NCBI GenBank assembly: GCA_028274465.1
Contig: CM051456.1
Location: forward strand, 125,876,880-125,940,879
DNA from: Plantago ovata
Taxonomy: Eukaryota; Streptophyta; Magnoliopsida; Lamiales; Plantaginaceae
Direction: 5' to 3'
Length of the DNA: 64,000 nucleotides
Positions 12,416-32,246 of this stretch are shown in pieces (positions within the stretch are counted from its first letter, which is position 1; every line of letters begins with the position of its first letter). A program made the position numbers and the translations under genes. Below the pieces are notes generated by a model. The model worked only from the letters and a program-made list of their open reading frames with translations. It had not been told where the DNA came from and ran no database searches.

Positions 12416-14892
12416 GCCCTGAAATCAAAACGGCAAACCAGTAACTTACAATTGAAGCAAAAGTATCACAAACAACAAGTAGAGATACAGCAAAGGAGTT
12501 GAATCAATCAATTATTTATTATTATTCTACCTTAATAAAGAATAAAAAGGTTCAAGCTTTATTAAAGATCACCACCAAATTGAAAACAATTGGTCGATTG
12601 TGCAGTGACGTGAACCGGAGAAAAGGGTTTTTCCGGGCAGGAAACGACGTCGGATGGAATTATTAATTGTGATTGCTCAGGTAGCTGGGTTGGACAGAGA
12701 TGGATAAGATATGTATAAATTGGGGGTGGGGGGGTTTGAAATTGCCCCTGTCAGAAGGATTTATAACAGGGCTCAAGGCTGTGTTTTTTAATTTGCTTCT
12801 CCGATTGGGAAAGGGTAAAACTGTCATTGAATTAGGATTTTTTTTCTTTTCTTTTCTTGGAAAATTCATCAAATAGAAGGTTGCTTGAGAGAGGATCGTA
12901 AATTTGTTTAGACTGGATGGAATATGCGCTGGTGTAAGTGGGGTTAGTGTTGGACCGTTGGGTAGGGGTGATTGTGATGGGTTTTTTCTTTTTTTATCAT
13001 GGTATGGATTAGTTTTCGTGTGGTATGGATTAGTTGTTGTGTGGGTTCAATATTCAATAAAAATGATCTTCAGGTGGTAAAAAGACTATCTAGCCCTTTC
13101 AGGCTCTATATTTGAGACACATACACCCATATTCTTCGATTTCTCTGTCTAAACTCTCATATGTGACATCTTGTCGGTAAAGCGGTTCGCCGATCTTGGT
13201 ATCCATCAGCGTGTGATCTCCCATTCCTCTCAAACAGAACATGGTAGTCATGGAGCAAAGCAAACAATTTCAGCGTACTGCTTGTCCCCGGTCAACATCT
13301 TTGTATGTTTATAATGGTACGTGAGTATGATATCTAGAACTGAAAGACTATTAGCAAACGTGGCACATAACTTTGCAGGTCTAGAGGTTAGTTTTTTTCC
13401 TTGTCATAATAGTTTTGTTGCATGGTCAATTTCCGAAAGTGTGGATACTATATGTAACGTTTTCTTTGTACCATTTATATTGGCTTCTGTTTCATAGCCT
13501 CACGTTTTCTCCGAGTTTGTGTGATTGTATAATTGTTTTGCGTTAGTCAATGGTTGTCAGTGATAAATTTGGATACCAAATACATGATGGTCAACTATTT
13601 AACCAATTCGCTATAGTTACTAACCACGAGGCAACAAGAAAATTGAATACTATATGCGTGTAAATTGTCAAATAGTTCACCAAATCCATTGTCATTGCTG
13701 CCACGAGGCAGTGGGAAATTTAGATAGCAAATACATGTCAACTGTCAAGTGTTCTCACCAATCCGCTATCATTATTATTTATTAGACATGAAAACAGTGA
13801 GAAATTTGGATATACGTGTCAATTGTAAAATATTCCACCAATTTGTCACCATTTGTAGATACGACAAAGTGAAAATTTGGATGTTAAATAAATACGTGTT
13901 AATTGTCAAATATTCCACCAATTTGTTATCATTACTAGATTCGTGTCAGCGACAAATTTAGATGCCAAATAATACGTGGCAATTATCAAATATCTCACTG
14001 GTATGCTATCATTGCTAACGACGAGGCGGTGATAAATTTGCATGGCAAACATGCTAAATCTTTCACTATCTATATATCATTGCTGGCCACGGAGTAATGA
14101 GAAACTTCGATGTAAAATGCGTGTCAATTGTCAAATATATATTTCACAAAAAAGGCGAGTATCATTTTTAGCCACGGGGCAATGAAAATTTTTGTAGCCA
14201 AATACGTGTCAAAAAATGTCAAATATTTCACCAGTCCGCTATAATTGCTAGACACGAGGCGATAATAATTTAGATGCCAAATACGTGTCAGTTGTCAAAT
14301 ATTTCACCAACCCGCTATTATTGTTAACGACAAGACGGTGAGAACTTTGGATACATTAAACACGTGTCAATTGCCAAATATTTCACAAGTCCGCTAGTGT
14401 TGCTATATACGAGGAACTGAGAAAGTGATAAATTTGGATGCTAAATACGTGTCAACTGTCAAACATTTCACCAATCCGCTACCATCGCTAGATACGAGAG
14501 GCAATGATAAATTGGATGCCACATACATGCCATCTTGCTATCATTGCTAACGACAACGAGATAAAGAGAAATTTAGATACCAATTAATTACGTGTCATCA
14601 GGTACAATTTGAATACCGCTGGAAGCCCAGCCCAATAAGCGAAAGCCCAACCCAAGGGCGGGAATTCCCAATAGTGTCCACACACATGGCGGGAAATGAC
14701 CAATTGGGAAACTCGAGTCCTCACATTTTCAAGCACAAACCCGGATTACAATAAATACCAACCCGCTCCCACTTTTATTATTCTCCACTTCACTTTTTTT
14801 TTCTCTCTTACAAAAAAATTTAATTAATTAATAATTTTTCTCCTTTCAAAGAGGAGAGAAGAAAAAAAGAACAACATTCAGAAACCCTTGCC
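12416..14892. other. Divergent intergenic region between lipase and ISWI gene
   Basis: Lipase 5' leader and promoter on the left, the minisatellite in the middle, ISWI promoter on the right. The last ~100 bp before the ISWI ATG is pyrimidine-rich (runs of T and CTCT), as in many plant 5' leaders. No other gene is visible. Confidence 0.6.
13555..14610. repeat. Degenerate ~80-bp minisatellite carrying ACGTGTC
   Basis: About 12-13 diverged units. Each has a core of the type AATTTGGATGCCAAATACG, then TGTCAATTGTCAAATATTTC, then ACCAATCCGCTATCATTGCT and an ACGAGGC segment. Unit length varies from roughly 70 to 100 bp. Several units keep an exact ACGTGTC. The array ends about 280 bp upstream of the ISWI start codon. 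No coding frame runs through it. Confidence 0.85.
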
Positions 14893-22168
<7,276 letters not shown>

Positions 22169-22640
22169 TGGAATGATAATGTTCACCTGATGATTATCCT
22201 GCCGATCTGCTGCCCCTGCAAGTTCTGATGTTGTGCTCCTGGTCTGCTACTGTCGTAATCTTATCTTAGTCAAATAGATGTATTAGTCATGTACCCAAGG
22301 ATATGGCTGCCTAAAACTGCCGGGGGATATTGCACTGTCCCTGTTTTGATTGTGGGGCAGTAATATATTAGTAGTAGATATATTAAAATAGTTGATATCT
22401 AATGCTGTGTCTAGTTAGACTAGACCTTGTTTTACCATATGATCCTGTCCTAATTTCTGTAAGTACTTACATTTATCAATGAAGAAAATTGACATATGTT
22501 TGCTGCATCAAAATTTTCGTGAAGCTGAAGATGAATTTTCATTTGTGCCAAGAATTCGACACTTGGAGCTCTAGCATCTTAAATACACAAATCATCACAG
22601 GGTGGGTACTTATTGTTAAGCATTGTTGGACTTAACTTCA
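22169..22640. other. Convergent 3' region between ISWI and DYW-PPR genes
   Basis: Contains the ISWI 3' UTR and, on the other strand, the short 3' end of the PPR gene. Nothing else is recognisable. Confidence 0.6.
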
Positions 22641-24854
22641 TCACCAATAATCCATGCAAGAACAGGATCCATCTTTAAAATGATGAAACCGGTTGCGGTC
22701 TCTTGCAATGATGTCTCTACCATAGATCTTCGAGATGAGTTTCGTAGCTGAATGGCAATTCGAACAAACACGAAGATTCTTAACAATCCTCAACGTCGTC
22801 CCCGGCTTGGTACTTATCAGACCGAAAGCAATAGCTAATTTTTCACTGTGTTGACACAGAACGCCTTCCTTCAACTCTTCATCAAGATCGTAGTACACTT
22901 CTGATGTATCAGGAACATGGCCTGCCCTTTTCAGAAGGCTATCCACTTCATCAAGCATCTTGTATATTTCATCACTCTTTGGATGTGTTTTATCACTAAC
23001 GAGAAACTCATGCACTACTCTATCGACTTCAATGGAGGTGGAACCAGGAACTTTCTTCATTCCCATGTCGTTTAGAAGTGTTCGTATTCTTGCCACATCG
23101 TCCCATCTCCCAGCTCCTGCGTATATGTTCGACAAAAGCACATAAGGACCGGCATTATCTGGTTCCAGTTCAAAAAGCTTCTTAGCAACATATTCTCCCA
23201 ACTCCAGATTTTTATGAACTCTGCAAGCCCCAAGCACAGAGCCCCATATTGCACCATCCGGATCCATTTCCATTTTATCTATCAAAGCCATAGCTTCATC
23301 AAACAATCCTGCTCTGCCTAGAAGATCAATAGCACAACCATAATGCTGCAACTGTGGGGTTATTTTATAATCATGGATCATCGAGTTAAAAAGTTCACGA
23401 CCAAGATCAACCAAACCCGCATGACAGCATGCTGATAAGACACCAACAAAAGTAATTTCATCCGGTTTCAATCCTTTTTGGTTCATTTCGGAGAAAAGCT
23501 CAATAGCCCTGCTAGCATATCCGTGCATTCCCAAACAGGATATCATGGCATTCCAAGATGCCAAATTCTTTGATTCAGTGCCATAAAAGATCTGTCCGGC
23601 TGCTTCAATGTTTCCACATCTGGCATACATATTAATCAGACTCGTCCAGAGAGTCTCATTCGGGAATTTATCATAATGCTTGTCTATATAAGCATGTATC
23701 CATTTACCAAGATCAAGAGCACCCAAATGCGCACAAGACGGAATGACATTCAAGAAAGTTACGTCGTTAGGCTCTACATTGTTTACCTGCATTACACGAA
23801 AAACTTCTAGAGCTTCTTTATACTTGCTCATATGTGCATAACCCCCAATCATAACATTCCACGAGACAAGATCCTTCTCTCGTATACCATCAAACAAAGT
23901 CCGAGCCATACCAAGATCCCCACATTTCGCATACATATCAACCATCGCGTTAACAAGCTGAACATTCGAATCATGACCATGTTCTTCAACCCAAGACCGA
24001 ACCCAGTTCCCAATCTCTATCTCCCTCACACGAGCACAAGCAGACAGTACACTTAGCAACGTACTCGTATCAGGAGCAACTTTCACACCCCTCATCTCCT
24101 CAAACAAGCTCAACGCCTCGTGAAACCGCCCAATCTGTGCATAACCCGAAATCATCGCATTCCAAGCAACCACATCTCTAACCGGAATCGCATCAAACAA
24201 CTCCCGCGCCTCGTCAACATAACCCTTAGACACATACCCCGTGATCAACGCCGTAAACGACACTGCATCTCTATAAGGACTTATATCAAACACCTTCCTG
24301 GCATCATCCAAATTCCCATGCTGAGCATACATGCTAATAACTGAAGTGTGCACAAACACATCATCTTCAAGCCCAAATTTCAAAACATGGGAATGAACCT
24401 GCTTCCCTGTACCTGGTCCCAAGACCTTCCCACATGACTTGAGAACAAACGGGAACGTATACGAATTCGGTTCGAGGCCAAGAAACAACATGTTTAAGTA
24501 AAAATCCAGAGCTGATTCAGGTGAAGAGCTTAAAGAGAAGCCTCTGATCATCATGTTGTGTACGACATGATTGGGATTGCGAATGGAGTTGAAGATTGAG
24601 AGGGCGTAGGATAAGTCGCCGTGAGGGCTAATGGCGCAAAACTGGAGGAGCTTGCTGAGTGCAAATTGGGTGTTGTGGAGGCCGAATTTGATGAATTGAG
24701 CATGGATTTGCTTGAAGTTGGTTATGTTTCTGCATTTGGAAATGAGGGAGAGGCAGGGGTGGGAGTGGATGAGCTCGTAAGGCGGGTCGGTGGGTGCAGG
24801 GAGGAAGTGGAGGAGATTGGTGGAGCTTGTTGCTGTTGCTACTACAACTGCCAT
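22641..24854 (-). CDS. OTP82: PLS-DYW pentatricopeptide RNA-editing factor, OTP82-like
   Basis: Intronless, 737 codons. The N-terminus ([11 protein letters not shown]..., then [17 protein letters not shown]) is followed by a run of PLS-type PPR repeats carrying motifs such as [22 protein letters not shown] and [14 protein letters not shown]+ motifs and a full DYW domain follow. The DYW deaminase has the HSE zinc/catalytic motif at about residues 669-671 and CSNCH at about 697-701, and it ends CSCMDYW. DYW proteins convert specific C to U in organelle transcripts; repeat pairs choose the site. The best remembered match is Arabidopsis At1g08070 (OTP82), a chloroplast editing factor for ndhB and ndhG; the shared wording runs the whole length, so orthology is likely. 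Site identity here is inferred. Confidence 0.93.
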   Translation of the reverse strand: MAVVVATATSSTNLLHFLPAPTDPPYELIHSHPCLSLISKCRNITNFKQIHAQFIKFGLHNTQFALSKLLQFCAISPHGDLSYALSIFNSIRNPNHVVHNMMIRGFSLSSSPESALDFYLNMLFLGLEPNSYTFPFVLKSCGKVLGPGTGKQVHSHVLKFGLEDDVFVHTSVISMYAQHGNLDDARKVFDISPYRDAVSFTALITGYVSKGYVDEARELFDAIPVRDVVAWNAMISGYAQIGRFHEALSLFEEMRGVKVAPDTSTLLSVLSACARVREIEIGNWVRSWVEEHGHDSNVQLVNAMVDMYAKCGDLGMARTLFDGIREKDLVSWNVMIGGYAHMSKYKEALEVFRVMQVNNVEPNDVTFLNVIPSCAHLGALDLGKWIHAYIDKHYDKFPNETLWTSLINMYARCGNIEAAGQIFYGTESKNLASWNAMISCLGMHGYASRAIELFSEMNQKGLKPDEITFVGVLSACCHAGLVDLGRELFNSMIHDYKITPQLQHYGCAIDLLGRAGLFDEAMALIDKMEMDPDGAIWGSVLGACRVHKNLELGEYVAKKLFELEPDNAGPYVLLSNIYAGAGRWDDVARIRTLLNDMGMKKVPGSTSIEVDRVVHEFLVSDKTHPKSDEIYKMLDEVDSLLKRAGHVPDTSEVYYDLDEELKEGVLCQHSEKLAIAFGLISTKPGTTLRIVKNLRVCSNCHSATKLISKIYGRDIIARDRNRFHHFKDGSCSCMDYW

Positions 24855-25274
24855 GGTGGATTAATTAATTGTTGGCAATTTGCTAAGATTTTGATTTACA
24901 GGGTTCCGCCACCGGTGGCATTATCGGTTATCGGTGAAAACAGAGTGAAAAATATCTTACTGTTTTGATGGTTGGGAAGAATAGATGATTGGAAAAACGA
25001 CAGTTACAGAATAGTGACGACAGTTATGGGAAACCCCCTTTGTCCAGTTACATTTATTTTAAGAAACATAAAATTCAATTTAAATTTACTTGGATGTGAT
25101 ATTAGTTCGGTTCAGATTTTTTTTTAAATGGTGAAATTACAAACATACTCCTTATACACTAAATCACTAACCTTTCTCTCGAGAGTTTATATCTAAATAA
25201 AAATGACACTATAATTCTCCCTCGTAAAAAAGTTGTGCGCACAACTGACATGAAACTATGTCAATGTTTGACCC

Positions 25275-25371
<97 letters not shown>

Positions 25372-26809
25372 ACTTTAGAAGTAATTGGATCAAATATTGA
25401 TGAAGTTGACCATTTGTGCAATTTCTGGTGGGAGAGAAGTGTGCTTCCTACATAAAGTATATCATTGATGAAGGAAATCTATGAGATATAGCTAGTGTTT
25501 AGTGATCAAATAATATTCTTCCTAATCCAACTAGGAATTAAAATGCAAGTGATGAGCCTCATTAAAAGGGAATGATCGATTTAAGGAGAGAGAGATCGAA
25601 TACGTACACTTAAGATATACTCAGACAAGTTGATCTTAATAATGGAGCCAAGAGCCAGGTAAAGAAAGAATCATGCATCTTTTCCGACCATGGCCACAGA
25701 CAATGTGAATCACAAAATATGCCAAGATCATGTGGTGAATCGAATTAGGTACGGTGGTGCTAGCTTTACATTTTTGCCTATTGTTTCACAATTTATATTA
25801 ATGGTCTGCCCCAAAATGCATGGAATACTATCAGCATCTTCTCATCAACAGCAGATAGAGACATCATATTAATACGTTTCGATAATATTAAGGCGAACCG
25901 ACCTAAACTTAATCTAATGTTTAGCATAAAAGATCAAGTATCATATTCTATAAGAGTACATTTCGTATGATCTTGTGATGCAAGAATATATTTCCTTTTC
26001 GAAATAACATCATGTTACTAGTACTACTTGCGTTTCAGAATCATATATGACTTTAGCTTTCGCTGTCTTGATGATGTTGAGGAATTTCACAATTTGATTT
26101 TCAAACCACTTGCTTAATCGGTGGGATTTAAGGCACTGTGATGTGATGAGCTGTATTGGATAGCCCAGAATTTTCGCATTCTGTCATTCTGACACATGTT
26201 TTAGAAGTAGTACGTCACGTTCCATTTAAATGCTGTCAATAGTGTACGTGGTTTATCCTTAGGTAAGTTTCGACTCTGATTCTCTTAACACACCCTCCTG
26301 AGTGGGAAGGAGGAGGGTTGCCAACGCAAATTGATTTTAGAAAATATTGTTTCCTATTTCATGCCAAGATCAACTTGTTGCGCGAATGACAAGCTGTAGT
26401 TATTTACAAGAACTAGTCTTATTATGTTTAGAGTCTTTAGACTGCAGTGTACTGTAGTTATTTTGCATGATTAGTGTACAGGTAAGCTTATCTATTTGCC
26501 TGTTACCAAAGAAGCATGTAAGTTGCATGCACTTTCTCATACTCTTTATTTTTAGGATTACAACGAGCTCTGAACTATATATCTGTTGTGATAAAATGTA
26601 TAGAAGAAAAAGACTGAGTTTGCGAAATTGGTTATACATTATGGTTGCAGCATCAACAGAGTACAAAAATAGTCTGCTGATGTACAACATGGCTCGGTAT
26701 CAACATTGAGCCTAGCAAAAGAAGAAAAAAGAGCAGAAAAATAGTACATTGCATGCATGAGTTGGCAATATTTAGGCCAAATAATGCATGTATAGATATA
26801 ATCCGAGTA
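24855..26809. other. Intergenic region; left end of glutaredoxin duplication unit
   Basis: Holds the DYW-PPR promoter and the (TA)n tract. From about 26040 it matches the 3' flank of the other glutaredoxin units; for example, the text near 26060-26150 recurs near 31500-31590 and that near 26460-26530 recurs near 31910-31970. No gene is visible. Confidence 0.65.
25276..25368. repeat. (TA)n microsatellite
   Basis: About 46 uninterrupted TA repeats. It produces long artificial Tyr-Ile reading frames on both strands. Confidence 0.98.
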
Positions 26810-27118
26810 CTATAGCCATAAGGCTCCAGCATCTTTAAGCATGTTCCTGAGAGAACCATTGAGCTGAAGATTCATGACTGTGTCTGTGGATCCGACAAAC
26901 CTCCCTCCAATGAACACGGCTGGTACAGTGGGGCTGCATCCTAGCTTGATTAGAGCCCACTCGATCTCTTTGCCTTTTGAGTCTTCGTCTAGCTCATGTA
27001 CCATGGGGCTCACACCTTGGTCGTAGAAAAGCCTCTTGATAGCGTGGCACATGCAGCATGAGCTCTTGCTGAAGATCACCACTGCTTTCTGAGACGAGAG
27101 ATTGGCTATCCGATCCAT
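26810..27118 (-). CDS. CC-type glutaredoxin (ROXY family), array copy 1
   Basis: 102 residues, starting [16 protein letters not shown]. The active site CCMC is at residues 21-24, TVPAVFIGG is the cis-Pro and glutathione-binding loop, and the C-terminus is GALWL. CC-type glutaredoxins are land-plant-specific. They bind TGA bZIP factors in the nucleus, and the ALWL end is needed for that in studied members. The CCMC form with this length resembles the Arabidopsis GRXS3/4/5/7/8 cluster, which responds to nitrate; orthology is inferred. The frame could extend to 27139, but the MDRIA start is used because every paralogue shares it. TATA box at 27238-27245. Confidence 0.93.
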   Translation of the reverse strand: MDRIANLSSQKAVVIFSKSSCCMCHAIKRLFYDQGVSPMVHELDEDSKGKEIEWALIKLGCSPTVPAVFIGGRFVGSTDTVMNLQLNGSLRNMLKDAGALWL

Positions 27119-27237
27119 AATGAATGAAAGAGTTAACACAGGAATATTGACTGAGAGTGTAAGGGGAAAGGTTGAAAGTTAAGAGAGAACTTTGTAGTTG
27201 ACTTGGTTTGTGATGGCAGTAAGGATTGATGGAACTG

Positions 27238-27245
27238 TATTTATA
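27238..27245 (-). promoter_or_regulatory. TATA box of GRX copy 1
   Basis: TATAAATA on the minus strand, 120 bp upstream of the start codon, conserved at the same place in all array copies. An AAATATCT (evening-element core) lies at 27318-27325. Confidence 0.75.
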
Positions 27246-28960
27246 GAGGGAAAGTTTGAATTGTTTAATTGTAAAGAAGAGAGAAAAGGCTGATGACAGA
27301 AAAGTGAAGGTTCTTTTAGATATTTGGATAGATGCTAAAACTCAATTATCCTCTAGTTTGAAATGACCTTTGATCATGCTTTTAATTCTTCATACTATAG
27401 TATGTTATAGTACTCTATATAATTGGGATGGAATATGATCAGAGCATAAATTTGTAGATAACTATCAGTGACAGTACTGTGCCACTGCCTTATATGAATG
27501 TAAACACACAGAGCATACCATTTACATCAAGAACAACTTATGTCTGTGTGGAGTGTCAACTCTGATATTGGGAGAAAATGATGGATAAGAATCTAATGAA
27601 GTTTGACATGCATGGAATGGAAGAGATGCTGGCACACTTATTGCATTAAAGTTTTGCACTATTTGTGGGAACATGGTCCTGTACTCTATGATCTCAAAAT
27701 CTTGAAGAGTAAGACAGAGCCAATTAAAAAAAGAAAAAAGGAAAAAATCAATAAGGAGAATAGTACTACGTAGTACTTTACTATGTTCTAGTTCATTAAG
27801 ACGGAGAAATCAGATAGTAAAACACTAACACAAAGGTTGTGAAAATTATGAGTCAAAATTTGTTTGAAAATTAACAACAAAGAATGCTAAATAAAACAAG
27901 CCAAGAAAAGAAAAAGAAATAACATAACATAATATTAGTCACTTTGTCCCCAAACTTCATCGTAAGGCCCGACTAAGGCATTGTGCGGCCGGACAACCCA
28001 AAATATTTTGGGTCCTAAATATATTGTGAAAAAACACATTGTTGTTTTGTTGACATTACATGGTAGGTTGCAAATGTAGGGGACACGGCTACGTACACTA
28101 TTTATTCATTCTATTGAATCTGTCTTATTCATTATCATTCTATTTATTACTTCTAATAATTTTAATACTTTTAAAACCAAGGTTACAATTTTTACGAAAA
28201 CTCCAAAATAAAATAACCTTCTCATTCTAAATTTTTGTGTAGTAAAGCTTTGGGAATAATTCAACATATAGCCAAACCCTAATTCCTTCGAAATTGGGAA
28301 TATTTTACTCTGTTTCTGGTGTTGATTGATTGCTTTGCATGTGGTGAGGGATTATTCTCCTTGTCGACGTGGTTGCTTCTGATTGGCCATTTCATATCTC
28401 TGTTATTGCAGAGTGATCCTTCTTCTTACATTTCTTCCTGTTTCTGCTCCCTATAGTTTTATGAAGCAGGACCAGATCTTTGCCTCATTTTTGTTTTTCT
28501 CCCTTTATAAATAAGAAATTAGTTTATGTTCTTGGATCATCAAATCTTTGTTTCTTAATATAGACTAGATCAATTCTTGACAAATGGCCATGAGTAGCTA
28601 GCTAGTCATTCAAAGTCTCAAGAAGACTTGTTTGTTACCTAAGTCTTCTCTTCATGACTGAAAATTTGGATTTACATTCTTGTCTGCTAACCAAGTTTAT
28701 CTCCAGTCATAACCACCCAACAATTAATTAACTTTTCTTTCCTTTTTGCATTGTCATTACAACTTGAATGTTTTTGAGTGTAGCTTTCTAAAGTCCATAT
28801 TATTCATGAGATGAAAATGACAGAATATATTTAGTCTAGTTTGAACAGGTCAGTAAATCTGAGCTGAACACCAAACTGAAAACCTTAAAGTCGAAATCTG
28901 ATACCGCAGCTAACTCGATCAAAGAAAGCTCCAATCTCCACAAATTTTCTGCCTCTCAAA
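27246..28960. other. Promoter of GRX copy 1 and region before the receptor kinase
   Basis: The first ~450 bp matches the other GRX promoters. From about 27700 on the sequence is unique and AT-rich and probably holds the kinase promoter. No further gene is seen. Confidence 0.55.
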
Positions 28961-31375
28961 ATGGTTTTTGCTATCCTGTTTTTGATATTCATTTCCTCTA
29001 TTTCTGTTATTGCTCAAAACAGCAGTAATATAACAACGGGATCCACAATCATGGCAGTAGCAAACTCAGACCCGTGGCTTTCGCCTTCTGGTGATTTTGC
29101 CTTTGGCTTTCAACCACTTCAAAACAACACTGACCTCTTTGTACTTTCCATATGGTATAACAGAATTCCTGATAGAACCATAGTCTGGTTCGAAAGGAAC
29201 AGCTACCCGGTTACTAGTGGCTCGACATTGCAGCTTGATGCTTTACAAGGACTCGTGCTACGGGACTCCAGGGGCAGGTTACTTTGGAATTCTAATGGCT
29301 TTGTTGGCGACGTTGCTTATGGCCACATGAATGATACTGGAAACTTTATTCTATCCAGTAGCAACTCTGCGTTGTTGTGGCAAAGTTTTAGCAATCCAAC
29401 TGACACCATCTTGCCAACTCAGACTATTGAGATTGATGGCATGCTTGTTTCAAGAATGACGCAGACCAATTTTACCGAGGGAAGATTCTACGCTCATATG
29501 CTTGATAATGGGAATTTTTTGCTCAAGACACGAACTATTCCATCAAGCATACGGAGTGTTAATTCGTATTATGACTCTGAGTATTATAATAGCCAGACTT
29601 ATGATACAAGTAATGCATCAAATTCTGGCCATCAGGTGCTCTTCAGTCAAAATGGTGTTATTTCGATAATGAGGGCAAATGGCGAACAGGAGATTCTTAC
29701 TCTGGCATCAAATCCCCCTGCAGCCGACAGTTATTACAGGGCTATTCTTGATTTTGATGGTGTTTTCACTCAGTATTATCACCCCAGGAGTTTTTCAGGT
29801 AATCCTGGTTGGATTGCTATAGCACTTTGGCCAGATAATATCTGTGTCAGCATTGATGGTGGACGTAGTAGTACGGGTAGTGGGCCTTGTGGTTACAACA
29901 ACATCTGCAGACTTGTGGATCACAGGCCAGTCTGTAAATGTCCGCCGCAAGGATTTACGTTAGCTGATCCAAACAATCCCTACGGAGACTGCGTGCCAAT
30001 GTTACCAAACTGTGTTGCTGGTGAGAACAGTTCAGCATTCCAGTTATTGAAGATTGAAGGTACTAATTGGTACGGGCATGACTATGAAGCATATCCCAGT
30101 TCAGAAGACCATTGCAGTAATTCTTGCCTGAACGATTGTCTATGTGGTGTAGCTGTGTTTGAGTTATCCACCAAGTATTGCTGGAAGAAGAGTTTCCCGG
30201 TCGCCAATGGAAGAATCGACACCACCAATAGGCCGACAGCCTTTGTAAAGCTCAGGACAGGTCATGTTCAACAAGTAACTCCGAATCCTTCGACTGCAGA
30301 TCAACAAAGAAGAGGCCAGGAAACATTAACAGTTGTCATGTCAGTGCTTTTAGGCAGCTCAGTATTCTTCAATCTCCTATTCGTAGTTGCTGCTTGCTTT
30401 AGTTGTCTTGTTATTTACAATAAAAAAATCCGATTCCTCAGTTTGGTACATAGCACTGCAGGAGTGAATTTACGTTGTTTCACATATAAAGAACTCATGC
30501 AAGCTACAGATGGTTTCAAGGAGGAACTTGGTAGGGGTGCATTTGGAATTGTCTACAAGGGGACGATGCTTGATGATTCCAAAACGGCAGTTGCAGTGAA
30601 GAAACTTGACAGAGTCTCTCAAGATTCTGAAAAGGAATTCAGAAGTGAAGTGAGTGCAATTGGCCAGACTCATCATAAGAATTTAGTTCGCTTGCTTGGG
30701 TTTTGTGAAGAGGGGCCTAACCGTCTGCTAGTATACGAGTACATGAGTAATGGGACCTTGGCGGACTTCCTTTTCAGCTCTTCCAAACTGAGCTGGAGCC
30801 AGAGGTGCCTAATGGTGCTAGGAGTTGCGCGAGGACTAACATACTTACATGAAGAATGCATCACACAGATCATACATTGTGACATAAAGCCTCAGAACAT
30901 ACTCATCGATGAGCACTACAATGCTAGGATTTCAGACTTTGGGTTGGCAAAACTTCTGAGGATGGATCAAACCCAAACTCTGACAAATATCAGAGGAACA
31001 AAAGGCTATGTTGCTCCGGAATGGTTTAGGAACATGCAGATTACAATGAAAGTTGATGTGTATAGCTTCGGTGTGCTTCTTTTGGAGACCATTTCGTGCA
31101 GGAGAAACGTGAGAAGTGGAGATGAAGAATATCTGATTCTAACTGATTTGGTATGGGATTGTGTAAATGAGAACAGATTAGGGAGATTGGTTGATGATGA
31201 TATGGAAGCATTGAGCGATACAAAAAGGCTGGAGAGTTTTTTGATGGTTGGGATCTGGTGCATTCAGGAAGATCCTTCATTAAGGCCAACAATGCGGAAA
31301 GTCAGCCTAATGCTTGAAGGGATTGTTGAAGTTGCAGTACCCCCTTGTCCTTCCCCTTTCTCCTCAACAACTTAA
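28961..31375 (+). CDS. G-type lectin S-receptor-like kinase (LECRK/RLK1 type)
   Basis: Intronless, 804 codons. A signal peptide spans about residues 1-18. A G-type (bulb) lectin domain spans about 25-200 (SPSGDFAFGF, DTGNFIL, LWQSFSNPTDT). A Cys-rich EGF/PAN-like region runs about 295-410. The transmembrane segment is near 456-486. The kinase domain has GRGAFG at 524-529, Lys547 in AVAVKK, HCDIKPQN from 639, DFG at 659-661 and GTKGYVAPEW. All key catalytic residues are present. Cys replaces Arg before the catalytic Asp, so it is a non-RD kinase, a class often linked to immune signalling. Subfamily placement is from family knowledge; the ligand is unknown. It lies inside the glutaredoxin array on the opposite strand. 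Confidence 0.95.
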   Translation: MVFAILFLIFISSISVIAQNSSNITTGSTIMAVANSDPWLSPSGDFAFGFQPLQNNTDLFVLSIWYNRIPDRTIVWFERNSYPVTSGSTLQLDALQGLVLRDSRGRLLWNSNGFVGDVAYGHMNDTGNFILSSSNSALLWQSFSNPTDTILPTQTIEIDGMLVSRMTQTNFTEGRFYAHMLDNGNFLLKTRTIPSSIRSVNSYYDSEYYNSQTYDTSNASNSGHQVLFSQNGVISIMRANGEQEILTLASNPPAADSYYRAILDFDGVFTQYYHPRSFSGNPGWIAIALWPDNICVSIDGGRSSTGSGPCGYNNICRLVDHRPVCKCPPQGFTLADPNNPYGDCVPMLPNCVAGENSSAFQLLKIEGTNWYGHDYEAYPSSEDHCSNSCLNDCLCGVAVFELSTKYCWKKSFPVANGRIDTTNRPTAFVKLRTGHVQQVTPNPSTADQQRRGQETLTVVMSVLLGSSVFFNLLFVVAACFSCLVIYNKKIRFLSLVHSTAGVNLRCFTYKELMQATDGFKEELGRGAFGIVYKGTMLDDSKTAVAVKKLDRVSQDSEKEFRSEVSAIGQTHHKNLVRLLGFCEEGPNRLLVYEYMSNGTLADFLFSSSKLSWSQRCLMVLGVARGLTYLHEECITQIIHCDIKPQNILIDEHYNARISDFGLAKLLRMDQTQTLTNIRGTKGYVAPEWFRNMQITMKVDVYSFGVLLLETISCRRNVRSGDEEYLILTDLVWDCVNENRLGRLVDDDMEALSDTKRLESFLMVGIWCIQEDPSLRPTMRKVSLMLEGIVEVAVPPCPSPFSSTT

Positions 31376-32246
31376 TGTTTATTTAGTAGTTATAATAACC
31401 CTCCATGCTGCATACTTCAATATATTTGATTTTGTGATGTGAGAATAGAATATTTCCTCTTTGAAATAAAATCATATAACTGCTTAATTGCATTTTAGCG
31501 TGACTTTAACTTTCGTTGTCTTGATGATGTTGAGAAATTTTACAATTTGATTTTCAATCCACTTGCTTGGTGTGAGTTAAGGCCTGTAATCATATACTGT
31601 GATGAGCTATTAATCATGGATAGCTCAGAATCTTTGCATCCTGTTACATAGCAGTCATAGCACACCATGTTCCGTTTGATGCTGTCAATGGTCAGGATCC
31701 TAGCTTAATTAGTTAAGTTTTGACTCTGATTCTCCTAAAAAACCTTGCTGAATGTGAAGGAGGGTTGCCATTTGCCAACGTAAACTGATTGTGTAAAAGG
31801 TGTCCAAGCAAAGATCAGTAACAACATTTTCAGAATGATTCATCTGTGTTCTGATTGCTAAACTTGGCATGGCTGGTTACAGAAACTATTTTATGCACTG
31901 TAGTTATTTTGCGAAACTAGTGTTCACGTAAGTTTATCGATTAGCCTGTTACCAAGGAAGCGCATGAAAATTGTAGCCTATCTTTACGATTACAATTTAC
32001 AACTATGAGCAATCTCTTGTGATAAAATGTATATGATGAAAAAGACTGATCGAGTTGGCGAAATTGGTTATATGTTATGGCTGAAGCACCAACAGCTAGA
32101 CTGCTAGAGTACAAAAACTAGTCTGCTGATTTACAACATGGCTCGGTAACAACGTTACGTTGAGCCTAGCAAAAGATGTAGAAAAAAGAACAGAAAAACA
32201 GTACATTGCATGATTTGGCAATATATAGGCCATATACAATCGAGTT
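31376..32246. other. 3' UTR of kinase and 3' flank of GRX copy 2
   Basis: From about 31490 this repeats the 3' flank found at 26040, with clear matches over several hundred bases. No coding sequence. Confidence 0.65.

Noticed and set aside
13555-14610. CRISPR-like array
   Set aside because: Units are diverged throughout with no constant repeat plus unique spacer structure, and the DNA is eukaryotic.
22641-24854. DYW-PPR as a processed pseudogene because it lacks introns
   Set aside because: Most plant PPR genes are naturally intronless, and the frame and all DYW motifs are intact.
25209-25455. Long open frames coding Tyr-Ile repeats on both strands
   Set aside because: They are translations of the (TA)n microsatellite. 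The same applies to the frames at 53336-53717.
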